37,878 nt of DNA from a virus, in IMG/VR virus record IMGVR_UViG_3300021419_000041, positions 1-37,878 of that record; one strand, given 5' to 3'. The position numbers and the translations under genes were made by a program. The notes under the pieces were generated by a model that worked only from the letters and a program-made list of their open reading frames with translations, was not told the origin of the DNA and made no database searches. Positions 1 through 8,700 of this stretch are shown one piece after another; position 1 is the stretch's first letter; every line of letters starts with the position of its first letter.

Positions 1-264
1 TCAGATGGCGTCGGGATCGCCGTCGCCGTCGCAGTCCAGCGGCGTCACACGGGCGGTGCTGCCCTTCGCAGCCAGATCCGCGTTCAACCGATCGAGACGG
101 CCGCGCCGCTCGACCGCAGACAGCTTGCATTCGCCGATGATGGCCGGCACGGCGAGCTGCCGCGCGCCGTCCTGCGCCTTTTCCTGCACGGCCAGCAATG
201 ACGAACAGCCGGGCAACGCCAGCGTCAGAAGGCCGGCAGCGGCCCATTTCCAGAAGTTACGCAT
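1..264 (-). CDS. small phage lipoprotein with Asp-rich C-terminus
   Basis: This 87-residue protein has a short charged N-terminus, a hydrophobic stretch at residues 8-17 and a lipobox ending L-P-G-C at Cys20. It is therefore probably exported and lipid-anchored, with Ser at +2 fitting outer-membrane sorting. The tail carries DCDGDGDPD (77-85), an alternating-Asp loop like the calcium loops of EF-hand, dockerin or thrombospondin-type repeats. Cys46 and Cys78 could pair. It is the last gene of the late block, overlaps the holin-like gene by 8 bp and sits in the slot where many phages keep an outer-membrane spanin, but no spanin signature proves that role. The stop codon lies at the very edge of the window. 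Confidence 0.7.
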   Translation of the reverse strand: MRNFWKWAAAGLLTLALPGCSSLLAVQEKAQDGARQLAVPAIIGECKLSAVERRGRLDRLNADLAAKGSTARVTPLDCDGDGDPDAI

Positions 265-454
265 CGGGTTTCCTCTCGTTCTCGATCAGGCGCTGGATCA
301 GATCCACAACGCCATAGACAGCACCGGCAAGCACCGGCGCGACAGCGCCCGCCACCTCGGCGGGCATGGGGTATGACGGGAACAGCAGCGTGTTCCAGAG
401 CCAGATCGTGACGACGCCGGACCCCAGTCCGGCGCCGCCTGCGGTTCTGTTCAT
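257..454 (-). CDS. holin-like small membrane protein
   Basis: This 65-residue protein has two hydrophobic segments, about residues 14-26 and 34-53, separated by a Pro-containing turn (PSYPMP), and a charged C-terminal tail (RLIENERKPDA). Size, topology and position, beside an endolysin and a lipoprotein, fit a phage holin that lets endolysin through the inner membrane, but no specific holin family is recognised. I chose the ATG at 454 because it overlaps the stop of the preceding gene as ATGA. The reading frame continues upstream for 17 codons, but using them would overlap the Tad2-like gene heavily. Translation is probably coupled. Confidence 0.6.
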   Translation of the reverse strand: MNRTAGGAGLGSGVVTIWLWNTLLFPSYPMPAEVAGAVAPVLAGAVYGVVDLIQRLIENERKPDA

Positions 455-909
455 TCGACGATCATCCAGTCGTCGGCGAGCATGTCGGCCTGCGAGGCCA
501 GCCACGGCACGACGTAACCCTGCGCCGTCTTCATGTCGATGTGCGCGTGATAGTCGACTGTCGTGCCTTCCTCATAGATCCCGAGAAGCGGCGGCCGGTT
601 GACCTGGAACCGCGATCCGGGGACCAGAAACAGGAACATGCCCTTGCCGTTCCAGCCTGCGCGAGCGACGCGCTGACCGTCCTTCAACGCCGCCAACGCC
701 GCGGAGAAGCTCATTTCCACGCTGTCGACAGTCGCGGGCGACGGATACACGGCGTCACCGACCAGCATCAGATCGACCGTGTCGCTGTCGATGCTGTCAA
801 TGTGCGCATAGGCGGGAACGCCGGGCTGAGGAACCTGCCCGCCATTCTGCTTGATGCGGACGAAACTTCCCGCCATGTCGGCGGCTTCAACCAGTTGTGT
901 GAGATTCAT
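451..909 (-). CDS. Tad2-like (DUF2829) protein, candidate anti-Thoeris
   Basis: This 152-residue protein matches the DUF2829/Tad2 family over residues 66-151. It begins with MSFSAALAALKDG, then VARAGWNGKGMFLFLVPG, a central YHAHIDMKTAQG and the closing VPWLASQADMLADDW. Known Tad2 proteins sequester the cyclic-ADP-ribose-type signal made by Thoeris ThsB, which blocks activation of the ThsA effector. Residues 1-65 form an extra N-terminal region not needed by compact Tad2 proteins; its role is unknown. The start at 909 is set by AAGGAAA upstream, in a leader (AAAGGAAACCGACC) like those of the plus-strand early genes. A longer in-frame ORF upstream lies inside the endolysin gene and is rejected. 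The gene sits between endolysin and holin. Family assignment is good; the anti-Thoeris role is inferred. Confidence 0.75.
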   Translation of the reverse strand: MNLTQLVEAADMAGSFVRIKQNGGQVPQPGVPAYAHIDSIDSDTVDLMLVGDAVYPSPATVDSVEMSFSAALAALKDGQRVARAGWNGKGMFLFLVPGSRFQVNRPPLLGIYEEGTTVDYHAHIDMKTAQGYVVPWLASQADMLADDWMIVE

Positions 910-937
910 GGTCGGTTTCCTTTCGGTTTGGCCCCGG

Positions 938-1465
938 TCAGGTGTGATCGCGGGGATCGGGGAAAAACTGCTGATACGCCTTGCGGTAGTCGGCGACCGT
1001 CGCCTTGCCGGCCGACGTGTTCCAGACGCGCTTGGCGTACTCGGCAAGGCCGTGAATGTCGGCCGCGTCGGGCAGCGGCTCGGGCCAGCGCCAGTAGTGC
1101 AGCCGCGCAGCCGCGGTCGCCAGATACAGGTCGCCGATCAGGCGGTCCGCATCGGCCCAGCCCAGCTCGCCCTGGTGCATGAAGGGCGCGAAATCATCAA
1201 AGGGTCCGCCGGCCAGCCAGCGCAGGTGCTCGGCATAGGTCGCCGGCTCCATCTGGTAGATCCCGCGCGCCGGGCCGTGGATCCAGCGCTGATTCGCGCG
1301 GTCCCACTTCGCCCTCTGGCGCAGGCAGCAGAACTGCGATTCATGCGCCGCGGTCATGCACAGCAGACGCACCGCCGCCTCGGTCGCGTAGCGCCCGCCC
1401 AGCTCGGCCAGGGTCGGCCGGATGACCAGATCGCGGATCTCGGCCGCCAGTTCCTTCGTGCTCAT
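938..1465 (-). CDS. phage endolysin / lysozyme-fold muramidase-like protein
   Basis: This 175-residue protein probably cuts host peptidoglycan at lysis. It has a helix ending AAHESQF, where Glu42 is the likely catalytic acid, followed by GPARGIYQME at residues 64-73. That arrangement is shared by lysozyme-superfamily transglycosylase and muramidase domains (catalytic E, then G-x-x-Q-M/F). No signal peptide is visible, so export would depend on a holin, and a holin-like gene lies two genes downstream. The start ATG at 1465 overlaps the stop of the upstream gene as ATGA. The exact enzymatic class cannot be told from sequence alone; a purely structural role is a less likely alternative. Confidence 0.65.
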   Translation of the reverse strand: MSTKELAAEIRDLVIRPTLAELGGRYATEAAVRLLCMTAAHESQFCCLRQRAKWDRANQRWIHGPARGIYQMEPATYAEHLRWLAGGPFDDFAPFMHQGELGWADADRLIGDLYLATAAARLHYWRWPEPLPDAADIHGLAEYAKRVWNTSAGKATVADYRKAYQQFFPDPRDHT

Positions 1466-1857
1466 GGCTGCTTCTCCGATTTCAGTTCCTGCTGCAGACG
1501 GATCTCGCCCAACAGAGCAAGATCCCGGTCGACGAAGTAGAAGACCGCGCCGCCCAATGACGAAATTCCGGTCATCAGCAGCCCGATCAGGGCAATCGTG
1601 CAGCGCCGGACCAGCTTTCGCCGGTCGGCGCGGTCGTCCAGAAAACTCGCGTTCAGCTGCTGCAGCTGCGTGACGGCGCTGTTCGCTGCAACGCCGTTGA
1701 GCGTGATCTGCTTCTGACCCGCGGCGAAGCGTTCCTCGATCCGGTCAAACCGCTTGACCAGATCCCGCCCGTTCTCGCCGCATTCGCGGATATGCTCGTC
1801 GATGCGGCGCAGCGCCTGGTTGGCGATCTGCCGGGCGACGGGATCCTCGACGCTCAC
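1462..1857 (-). CDS. coiled-coil protein with C-terminal membrane segment
   Basis: This 131-residue protein has a charged, helix-forming N-terminal two thirds (heptad-like pattern around residues 10-80) and one strong hydrophobic segment near residues 85-109, followed by a short charged tail. The topology resembles XhlA-type haemolysin accessory proteins and some phage lysis accessory proteins. Its position just before the endolysin supports a lysis role, but the family is not firmly recognised. It starts with GTG at 1857, overlapping the upstream stop as GTGA, so translation is coupled to the secreted-protein gene. Confidence 0.55.
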   Translation of the reverse strand: MSVEDPVARQIANQALRRIDEHIRECGENGRDLVKRFDRIEERFAAGQKQITLNGVAANSAVTQLQQLNASFLDDRADRRKLVRRCTIALIGLLMTGISSLGGAVFYFVDRDLALLGEIRLQQELKSEKQP

Positions 1858-2174
1858 AGCTGCGGATCCGTGGTCATCGCCAACCGGTCGATGTCCTGCC
1901 AGCTTTCACCGGTGGCGAAGACGCAGGAAATGCCGTTCGGCTGCGTGACGATGATCGTCCAGGTTTTGCCTTCATCCGCGCCGGGCGCGGCGGATGTCAG
2001 CACCTCGATCAGCGCCCCGTTCGACGCCAGCCCCATCGCGACCGGCGCTTCGTGGTAGCCGGCGGCGAGCTTCGCCAGCACCTGATCGCGCTCCTGGCAG
2101 AGCATCTGAGCGCCCACCGCAGCCGGAAGAACCAGAAATATCAGCGCCAGCAGCGCCTTGGCGATGGCCCGCAT
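1854..2174 (-). CDS. small secreted protein of unknown function
   Basis: This 106-residue protein begins with a clear signal peptide (MRAIAKALLALIF, then a VLPAAVGA-type cleavage region near residue 22), so it should be exported to the periplasm. The mature part has two cysteines (in MLCQERD and GISCVF), about 58 residues apart, which may form a disulfide, and a WTIIVTQPNGISC strand pair. Similar small exported proteins occur near alphaproteobacterial phage lysis or tail genes, but no function is known to me. A strong AGGAGGG Shine-Dalgarno lies just upstream of the ATG at 2174. A 9-bp gap separates it from the esterase-like gene, and it is coupled by GTGA to the next gene. Confidence 0.6.
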   Translation of the reverse strand: MRAIAKALLALIFLVLPAAVGAQMLCQERDQVLAKLAAGYHEAPVAMGLASNGALIEVLTSAAPGADEGKTWTIIVTQPNGISCVFATGESWQDIDRLAMTTDPQL

Positions 2175-2183
2175 GATGCCCTC

Positions 2184-3374
2184 CTATGTCGCGCCAGACG
2201 GAAGCAGCGTGAAGCGCTGCAAGGGGAAGTGCATGGACTTGTCGCCGGACCCGTAGGGACTGCCGCCCAGTCGCAGGCCGGCGCCATGCGGCCAGCGCAG
2301 TTCGGGCTGGTCGGCCGCGTTGTGGTGCAGCTTCACACTCATCCCGTCGGCCGCCCACTCGGCGCGCTGCAGGTCGATCCCGTGGATGCCCGCGAAATCG
2401 CAATGGCTGACGGGTTCGGAGAAGGTCAGGAGGGTCTCGAAGGCGCTGACATAACTGTGGCCGGTGACATGCGGCGGCACCAGCGACGGGTTCGCCACCA
2501 GCAGTCCGAGGCGGCGGCTGGTGATGTCATGGCCGGCCCGGTCGCGATGCGCGCCGTCCTGGTGCGTGACCAGCCGGTCGTGGACGCTGTAGGACCGGAT
2601 CGACGGGTTCGCCGCCAGCAGTTCCTCCCATGCGTCGCAGAGCAACTGGTAACCGGCCTCGCTGTTCGGCGCGTTGCGGCCCGGCTTCTCGACGATCGCC
2701 GGGATCGCCGGCCAGCCGAGATAGGTCAGCACCTTGATCCAGCCGTCGATGAAGTCCTGTCCGGACAGCGTCCCGGCCTGTGCCTCGTCGGCATCGGCAT
2801 GGATCTGCGCGACCACGATCCGCGTCACGTTCTTGCCCGTGGCCAGGGTCTCGGCCGCCAGCGTCAGCGGGCCGGGCTGATCCAGCGCCAGATCCCACCA
2901 GTCTCCGTTCAGCGCCGATCCGCCCACCGCGGCGTTCAGGATGCGTGTGCGCGGGTTGAGCGCCTGGAACGCCTGCGGATGCTGCGACAGGCCGGTCATC
3001 ATGGACTGGCCCAGCAGCAGGATGTCGTCATCCGGCAGCGCCGGCGTCAGCGTCGCCGGGTCCAGCAGGCTGATCTCGCCGCCGTCACGGGCCAGCACCT
3101 TGAAATTGAAGATGTTGGTCTCCCGGTAGCCCTGGACGACGACATCGCCGCGCAGCTCGACCACGGCGTTGTTCGGCTGGATACGGTCCCAGACGCCGCC
3201 CTCGGGCAGCTGCAGCCGGATCACCGAGGTCATGTCGTGCTGCGGGGAAAACACAGCCCCCAGGCCGCCCTGCGTAAGATTGTCCAGCAGCAGCGTGTGC
3301 GTGGCCGTGGTCTCGTTCCGATGCTCCCGCCCGCCGGCAGCGAGCATCCGGTCCATCGTGTTCACTGGAATCAT
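2184..3374 (-). CDS. SGNH / sialate O-acetylesterase-like tail protein
   Basis: This 396-residue protein carries an SGNH-hydrolase-like core. The block-I motif is LGQSMMTG (Ser124 likely nucleophile), a Gly/Asn turn follows in LNAAVGGSALNG (147-157), QIHADADEA (190-198) stands where SASA-family enzymes have QGEADA, and DGAH (273-276) supplies the Asp-His pair. Such domains deacetylate surface polysaccharides. In the tail module this suggests removal of O-acetyl groups from capsule or LPS during adsorption. Residues 1-110 look like a beta-rich attachment region. The start at 3374 is preceded by AGGGGAAA; a 43-codon upstream extension would run into the fiber gene and is rejected. The degenerate QG(E) motif leaves catalytic activity uncertain. 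Confidence 0.6.
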   Translation of the reverse strand: MIPVNTMDRMLAAGGREHRNETTATHTLLLDNLTQGGLGAVFSPQHDMTSVIRLQLPEGGVWDRIQPNNAVVELRGDVVVQGYRETNIFNFKVLARDGGEISLLDPATLTPALPDDDILLLGQSMMTGLSQHPQAFQALNPRTRILNAAVGGSALNGDWWDLALDQPGPLTLAAETLATGKNVTRIVVAQIHADADEAQAGTLSGQDFIDGWIKVLTYLGWPAIPAIVEKPGRNAPNSEAGYQLLCDAWEELLAANPSIRSYSVHDRLVTHQDGAHRDRAGHDITSRRLGLLVANPSLVPPHVTGHSYVSAFETLLTFSEPVSHCDFAGIHGIDLQRAEWAADGMSVKLHHNAADQPELRWPHGAGLRLGGSPYGSGDKSMHFPLQRFTLLPSGAT

Positions 3375-3414
3375 CGTCGTTTCCCCTGTCAGCTTCTCGG
3401 CGCCGTGGCGCAGG

Positions 3415-4815
3415 TCATGCACTTGCCTCCGCAATACCGGCCGCGCCGATGTCGGCGTCCCACATGCGGAAGCGCGAAATCGTGCCGTTGAAGTCGTCGG
3501 CAAGATCGAGGCCGGATGAAGACAGATCGGGCAGCGCCGTCGGTGTCGCGTTCACCGTTCCGGCCACGCCGTCATTGCCGAGCTGGATGAACGTCGCGCC
3601 GTGACGGGCCGCGATCGAGAACGGGACCAGCACGCCCGGCGTCAGCTGGGAATTGCCGACAGCCGCGTCATTGGTCGTCGTTTCTTCCTGCTGCGCGTCC
3701 AGCCGGCCGGTGTTCGTGCTGGCGGTGTTCAGTTTCGCCAGGATGAAGTTGTCGGCGTCCGCCGCCCAGTTGTAGAACAACGCCTCGGTGGTCGATCCAT
3801 TGTCGACATAGCCGATGCCGCCCTCCATCGCGATCGACATGGCCGTCGCGCTGTAAGGCAGGTCCGCCGCGGCAATCGAGATGACTTCCGCCGCCCGGGT
3901 CGCCGTGCCGCCATCGGTCGGGACGTGGCTGGACAGCACCCGCCCGGCTTTCAGGTCCGCGCCCCACGACAGGATCCCGCTTGCGCCGTCGCCGTCCAGC
4001 GTCTCGTCCAGAAGCCCGTCAGCGACGTAATGCTGGATGCCCAGATCCGTGTCGGCGTTCGACTGGAAGGCGATCCAGAAGCGCCACCAGCCATTCGGCA
4101 ATTCCTCCGACCCGGATTCGTGGACGGTAAACCCCGTGCCTGCGGATGCCGTCGACACCGCGCCGGTCGTGAGATTGCCCGACAGTTCCACCCGGTTCGA
4201 TGACGAGGTGCCGTGCAGGAAAGTCGAGAAGAAGCCGAAGCCATCGGCCTTGACGTGGATCGACCAGACATAATCGGTCGCCGCCGCCGCCTTGGTCAGC
4301 GCCTCGCGGATCAGATGGCTTGCCCCGGAAGTGACAGCCGTGGTCAGCCGTGTCGCTGTCGCCGTGCCATCCGGCGCGGTGTCGGCATCGGCGCTGACGG
4401 TCAGGTTCGTGACCGCGCCGCCCCATTCGTCCAGGTCGCGGCTTTCCGGGACCAGGTTCGTGCCGGCATCGCTTTCCAGCGCCAGCCCCTTCGGGACCAT
4501 CACGCCGCTTTCCATCCGCCAGGTCTGCTGCCGCGCAACGCCCGAGGCCGTCCGTTCCATCACACCGTCGCGGTTCAGGAAGAAGCCGCTTTCCGAGGCG
4601 CGGGAGAAGGTGAACAGGTCGCCGAACGCGCACGGCTCGCCGCCGTTGCGATAGTCGCCGTTGACGAAATCGGCGATCAGTTCGGGCTGGAAGCCATTGG
4701 CGCCGTGCAGCCGGCCGCCGCCGGCGTCCACGCCAAAGCGCCGCCGCAGGCCGCCCAGCGACAGCCCCCGTCGGATCCCGGCGCGATGCCCGTAGTTTCC
4801 GGCCCGTTCGCGCAT
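3415..4815 (-). CDS. phage tail/head fiber (spike) protein with beta-sandwich domains
   Basis: This 466-residue protein has the N-terminal block typical of concanavalin-like phage fiber proteins: TFSRASESGFFLNRDG (69-84), followed by a GLALESDAGTNLVPESRD-type stretch. After it comes a carbohydrate-binding-module-like region (PDGTATATRLT, then WSIHVKADGFG and WWRFWIAF) and a C-terminal lectin-like region ending FNGTISRFRMWDADI. This suggests receptor or polysaccharide binding. The ATG at 4815 overlaps the upstream stop as TGATG. It lies between a 103-residue tail protein and the SGNH-esterase-like protein, so binding and cleavage functions may be split over neighbouring chains. The exact position in the virion is not proven. 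Confidence 0.65.
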   Translation of the reverse strand: MRERAGNYGHRAGIRRGLSLGGLRRRFGVDAGGGRLHGANGFQPELIADFVNGDYRNGGEPCAFGDLFTFSRASESGFFLNRDGVMERTASGVARQQTWRMESGVMVPKGLALESDAGTNLVPESRDLDEWGGAVTNLTVSADADTAPDGTATATRLTTAVTSGASHLIREALTKAAAATDYVWSIHVKADGFGFFSTFLHGTSSSNRVELSGNLTTGAVSTASAGTGFTVHESGSEELPNGWWRFWIAFQSNADTDLGIQHYVADGLLDETLDGDGASGILSWGADLKAGRVLSSHVPTDGGTATRAAEVISIAAADLPYSATAMSIAMEGGIGYVDNGSTTEALFYNWAADADNFILAKLNTASTNTGRLDAQQEETTTNDAAVGNSQLTPGVLVPFSIAARHGATFIQLGNDGVAGTVNATPTALPDLSSSGLDLADDFNGTISRFRMWDADIGAAGIAEASA

Positions 4816-5126
4816 CAGGCGTGATCCACGTAGATCTTGAGCGCCGAGACGCCGGGCGCGGGCCGGGCGAAGACGCGCAGCGCCCCCGACAGTGCGACCA
4901 GCTCCGACAGCAGCTTGCGGACCGGACCCTCGCCTTCATAGAAGATCTGGCCGTGTTCGGTCGCTTCCGGCTCGGTGTCGTCGACTTCATAGCGGATCTC
5001 GGCGGCGTTGCCGCCGCCGCGGATCTGGAAGGTGATCGCGCCGGAAACGTCGCCATTGGTCAGCTCGGTCCAGCCGTTGCTGTTCGCGCCTTCGGCGACA
5101 TCGACCAATACCTGATTGCGTGCCAT
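4815..5126 (-). CDS. small tail-region protein, unknown
   Basis: This 103-residue protein has alternating polar and hydrophobic residues suggesting a single beta-rich domain (for example ITFQIRGGGNAAEIRYEV and LRVFARPAPGVSALKIYVDHA). No known family is recognised. It lies between the fiber adaptor and the large fiber, and both its neighbours are virion attachment proteins, so a structural or connector role is plausible. The ATG at 5126 has a strong AGGAGGAA Shine-Dalgarno. The longer ORF frame upstream would overlap the fiber-adaptor gene and is rejected. Confidence 0.55.
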   Translation of the reverse strand: MARNQVLVDVAEGANSNGWTELTNGDVSGAITFQIRGGGNAAEIRYEVDDTEPEATEHGQIFYEGEGPVRKLLSELVALSGALRVFARPAPGVSALKIYVDHA

Positions 5127-5139
5127 GTCAGGGTTCCTC

Positions 5140-5790
5140 CTAGCTTGCGGAAATCGCGGTGAGTGTGTCGCAGCGGAGCCAGTCGGTTCCGTCGCTGAAA
5201 GCCAGGCACGGGCTGCCCGCCGCGCCATCGGTGACATGGATCGCGGCGCCGGCGCCCTCGGTCGACGCGCTCGGCACGCCGGCCGTGGCGTAGGACTTGA
5301 ACCGCGCCGACGTGATCACCGGATCGCCCGAGGAATCGAAGGACAGGATCGTCGAGGCGCGGATCTCGACCGCGGGGATGCGGCCGATGTCGGCGTCCAG
5401 CTGGCCGTCATCCTGGCGGATGCAGCGGTCGATCTTGCGTTCCAGATCCTGCAGGATCCGCGTCACGCGGTTCAGCGCAGCATTCAGGTTGGCGTCCGTC
5501 GGGCTGGTCAGCGCCCCGGTCAGGTCCAGCGCCTGCGTCGACGGGATCTCGCTTTCGATCACCACCTTGTCGGCGTCGACCAGCGCCGGCGCCGACGAGA
5601 AGGTGACATTGCCGCCGCCCTCGTCGCCGACGCCCGAGACCGAAAAGCCGGAAACCTGTTCCGTGATCACCCCGTCCAGGTCGAAATAGACTTTCAGGTC
5701 CGTCGCCGCGGTGATCAGGTTGTCATAGGCGAACGCGGTCGTGACCCCGTCGGGCGTGTAGGTCCAGCGCGTCGTGGTCGAAATCGCCAT
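5140..5790 (-). CDS. T7-type tail fiber N-terminal adaptor protein
   Basis: This 216-residue protein shows the N-terminal attachment-domain pattern of T7 gp17-like fibers: a WTYTPDGVTTAFAYDNL opening, DLKVYFDLDG, FSVSGVGDEGGGNVTFSSAP and then a helical stretch around NLNAALNRVTRILQDLERKID that probably trimerises. In T7-like phages this part docks the fiber on the tail tube. Here the chain ends soon after the helix with a short beta-rich tip, so host-binding activity is probably carried by the following genes. The ATG at 5790 overlaps the stop of the large internal protein as TGATG. Confidence 0.75.
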   Translation of the reverse strand: MAISTTTRWTYTPDGVTTAFAYDNLITAATDLKVYFDLDGVITEQVSGFSVSGVGDEGGGNVTFSSAPALVDADKVVIESEIPSTQALDLTGALTSPTDANLNAALNRVTRILQDLERKIDRCIRQDDGQLDADIGRIPAVEIRASTILSFDSSGDPVITSARFKSYATAGVPSASTEGAGAAIHVTDGAAGSPCLAFSDGTDWLRCDTLTAISAS

Positions 5791-8700
5791 CAGTCATTGC
5801 CTCCGAACAGGTTGACGCCCGACTGCTGCTCGATGCGCTCGCGCCGGCGGGCTTCGGCGAAGGTCTGGAACTTGCGGAATTCGGGGTCGCGCAGGATCTC
5901 GTTGCGCGCCATCTCCCGGTAGAGGCGGATCTGCTGCATGATCCAGCCGGCCTTGCCGCCTTCGGCGCCGTCCGACCGCATCTGATAGGCCAGGCTGTAG
6001 GGCGACTGGCCGGTGACAACGGCGTTCAGGTGATCCATCAGGCCCAGGCCGGTCGCCGGGTTCTTCCAGCCATTGCCGGCCAGCTCGGCGTAACGCTCAT
6101 AGACCGCCGGCCAGCGCGACAGGTCGATGTCGACGCCGTGCACGGTGATCCGCTTGTCCAGGCGTTCGGGGAAGACGCGCAGGCGGCCCAGTTCCTCGTC
6201 GATCGGCTGCGGCTCGATCGACGAAATCGTCACCGGCGAGACGAAGTCATAGGCGGCGCCATAGCCGCTTTCGATCGTGATCGGACGGCCCCACAGATCG
6301 CGCCGGCGCGGCAGATTTTCGCCAAACCCGACGATCCGGCTTTCCAGATACTCGCCCAGCGAATTGGTGTCCTTCAACTCCGGGTCGATCGCCCGCTGCA
6401 TGTTGCTCATCAGCGCCGAGTACGGCACGAAGCGCGCCAGCATGTCCTTGACATAGTTCGAGCCATAGCGGTCATCGTCATTGGCCGCGGCCATGAACTC
6501 CGTCACGCCCTGCAGATAGGTTTTCGACATCACTGCCGATGTCGCGGCGAAGAAGAAATTCGACAGCACCTCGTCCAGCTCGTCGGAGGCTTCCGGGTCG
6601 ACCTCGCGCGTGCGGAAGGTTTCGGCCATGTTGGCCGCATAGCCGATGGTCATGCCCAGCGGATCGAAGCGGTTGTAGGCCACCCATTCATCGCCGATGC
6701 GGACCGAATGCGGCCGCCAGCCCGTGCGCATCAGCCGCTCGCGCTCGCCGGGATCCTTCGGGCCGTTGCCAGAGATACGCCCCTGCATCGCCAGGTCGGT
6801 CGCCAACAGCATCACCGTCGTCCCCGCCGCCATGCGCGACAGCGCCATGTCGGCCCGCGCGCCGCCGGCGGCCAGGTCGTCCCTCCACTGTTTCGACAGG
6901 AAGGCGAAGGGCGAGCGCTCGACCGCCTGGCGGGCCAGGTTCACCGGCGTCCGCACGAAGGGCAGGATGAAGAACAGCGGATTGTAGGATCCGCCGATGC
7001 GCCGCAGTTTCAGGATCGCGTCGCCGATGTCGCCCGTCTTGTTCGTGAAGGTCTGCAGCAGCGCGAAGTCGACCGCCTCGGCTTTCAGGCTGTCGGGCGG
7101 ATCGTCCAGGATCTCGGCGATGCGCTGCTTCGCGGCCGCGCCGTCCAGCCCCTCATGCGCCGCGTTGCGGGCCGCCAGGGCGCGCAGCTGCATCCGGTAG
7201 TTGACCGCCTTGAATAACTCGTCCTCGGCGCCCAGCATCCGCGTCGGCACTTCCAGCGCCACGTCGAACAGGTGCAGCGCCCGGCCCAGCGGACCGCCCT
7301 CGCGCGGGTTGACCAGCGCCTCGACCGTGCCGCGCGGCTCGTCATCGACCTTGCCGGCCGACGCCCGCGGCTTGTCGCCGACCGCCCGGCCCGTCTCGCC
7401 GGTCCGCGTCGCCTTCCAGGCGAAGCGCAGCCCGTCCTTCATGCCCTCGATCAGCCCGAAGGCCATCTGCGCGGCCTCGCCCGCGGCGACGCCGCCCTCG
7501 GTCCCCAGCTGCTTGCTGATCTGCGCGCCCAGGCCGCGCTCGGCGATGGCCTGCGCCAGCATCCCGAAATTCGACATGATGTTGACCGCGTGCGTCTTCT
7601 GGCTGGACAACATGCCGTTGATGAAGACGGTGCGGATCACGTCGATCGACTTCGCGACGACGCCCTTGCGCGCCATCTGGTCGATTGCCTTCGGCGAGGC
7701 GCCGGCGGCGTCCAGCGCCACGATCCGGTCGGCCAGGTCCGACGCCGTCTTCGTGCCGCCGGTCTTGAAGACAAGATCCATGATCATGGTCGCCTGCGTG
7801 CGTCCGCCGCCGGCCGGGATCGACCAGGCCCGCAGCGCGCGGCCGGCCTCGGCGCGGGCGCCCATGACCTGCTGCTGGACGGCGTGATGCACCGCCAGCG
7901 CCCGGCGGAAGACGAAGGCGGCGACCTCGTCGCCGGGCTTCGTGCGGGCAGCCTTCGCCGCCGTGATCAGCGTCGCGGCGGAAGCGTTCAGCAGCTCGCG
8001 GCTGGCGAGGATCTGTTCGGCGTTGAAGGCTTCGCCCTGGCGGCGGCGCAGCAGCTCGTCCGGCGTCATGCCCAGCCGGTCGGCCATTTCCTTCACCGCG
8101 TCGTCGCCGAGCGTGCCGCGCCGCGCCTCGTCGACCGTGCCGCGGAAGCCCTCGGCCATGCCCTCGATGACCTTCTTCACGTCGTCGGGCGTGTCGATCG
8201 CGGCGAAGTTGATCTCGAACGTGTTCGGGCCGATCGGGACCGACCGGGCCGAAGTCATCGCCTCGATCGTCTCCGGCCGGATCCCGGCCTTCTGCGCCTC
8301 GGCGTCGGCTTTCAGCAGTTCCTCGTCCGGGTCCGGGCGCTTGGGCTTCACTTTCAGCAGCTCGCCCCCGGGTTCGCCCATGACCTCGAAATCGCGGCCC
8401 TCGACCTCGCGTTCCGGCACGGCGACTTTCGTCCCCGTCTTTTCCCTGCCCGAACGGGCATGGCGCAGGAACCGCGCGACCTCGATGAAGCCGTCCAGAA
8501 CCGCGCCGGCGACAGCGCCCGTCGCCGTGTTCTTCAACCGCGCCACGGCTTCCGCATCGTCCGGATCGGTCGCCAGGAAATCGGTCACGGCGTTGTCGGG
8601 GATGCCGACCTTCTTCGCGAAATCGGCAAGATTTTCTTCCTGCCCCTCGAAGACGACGAAATCGGCCACCGCGCCGGCGCCCGTGTAGCGCGCGACCTGG

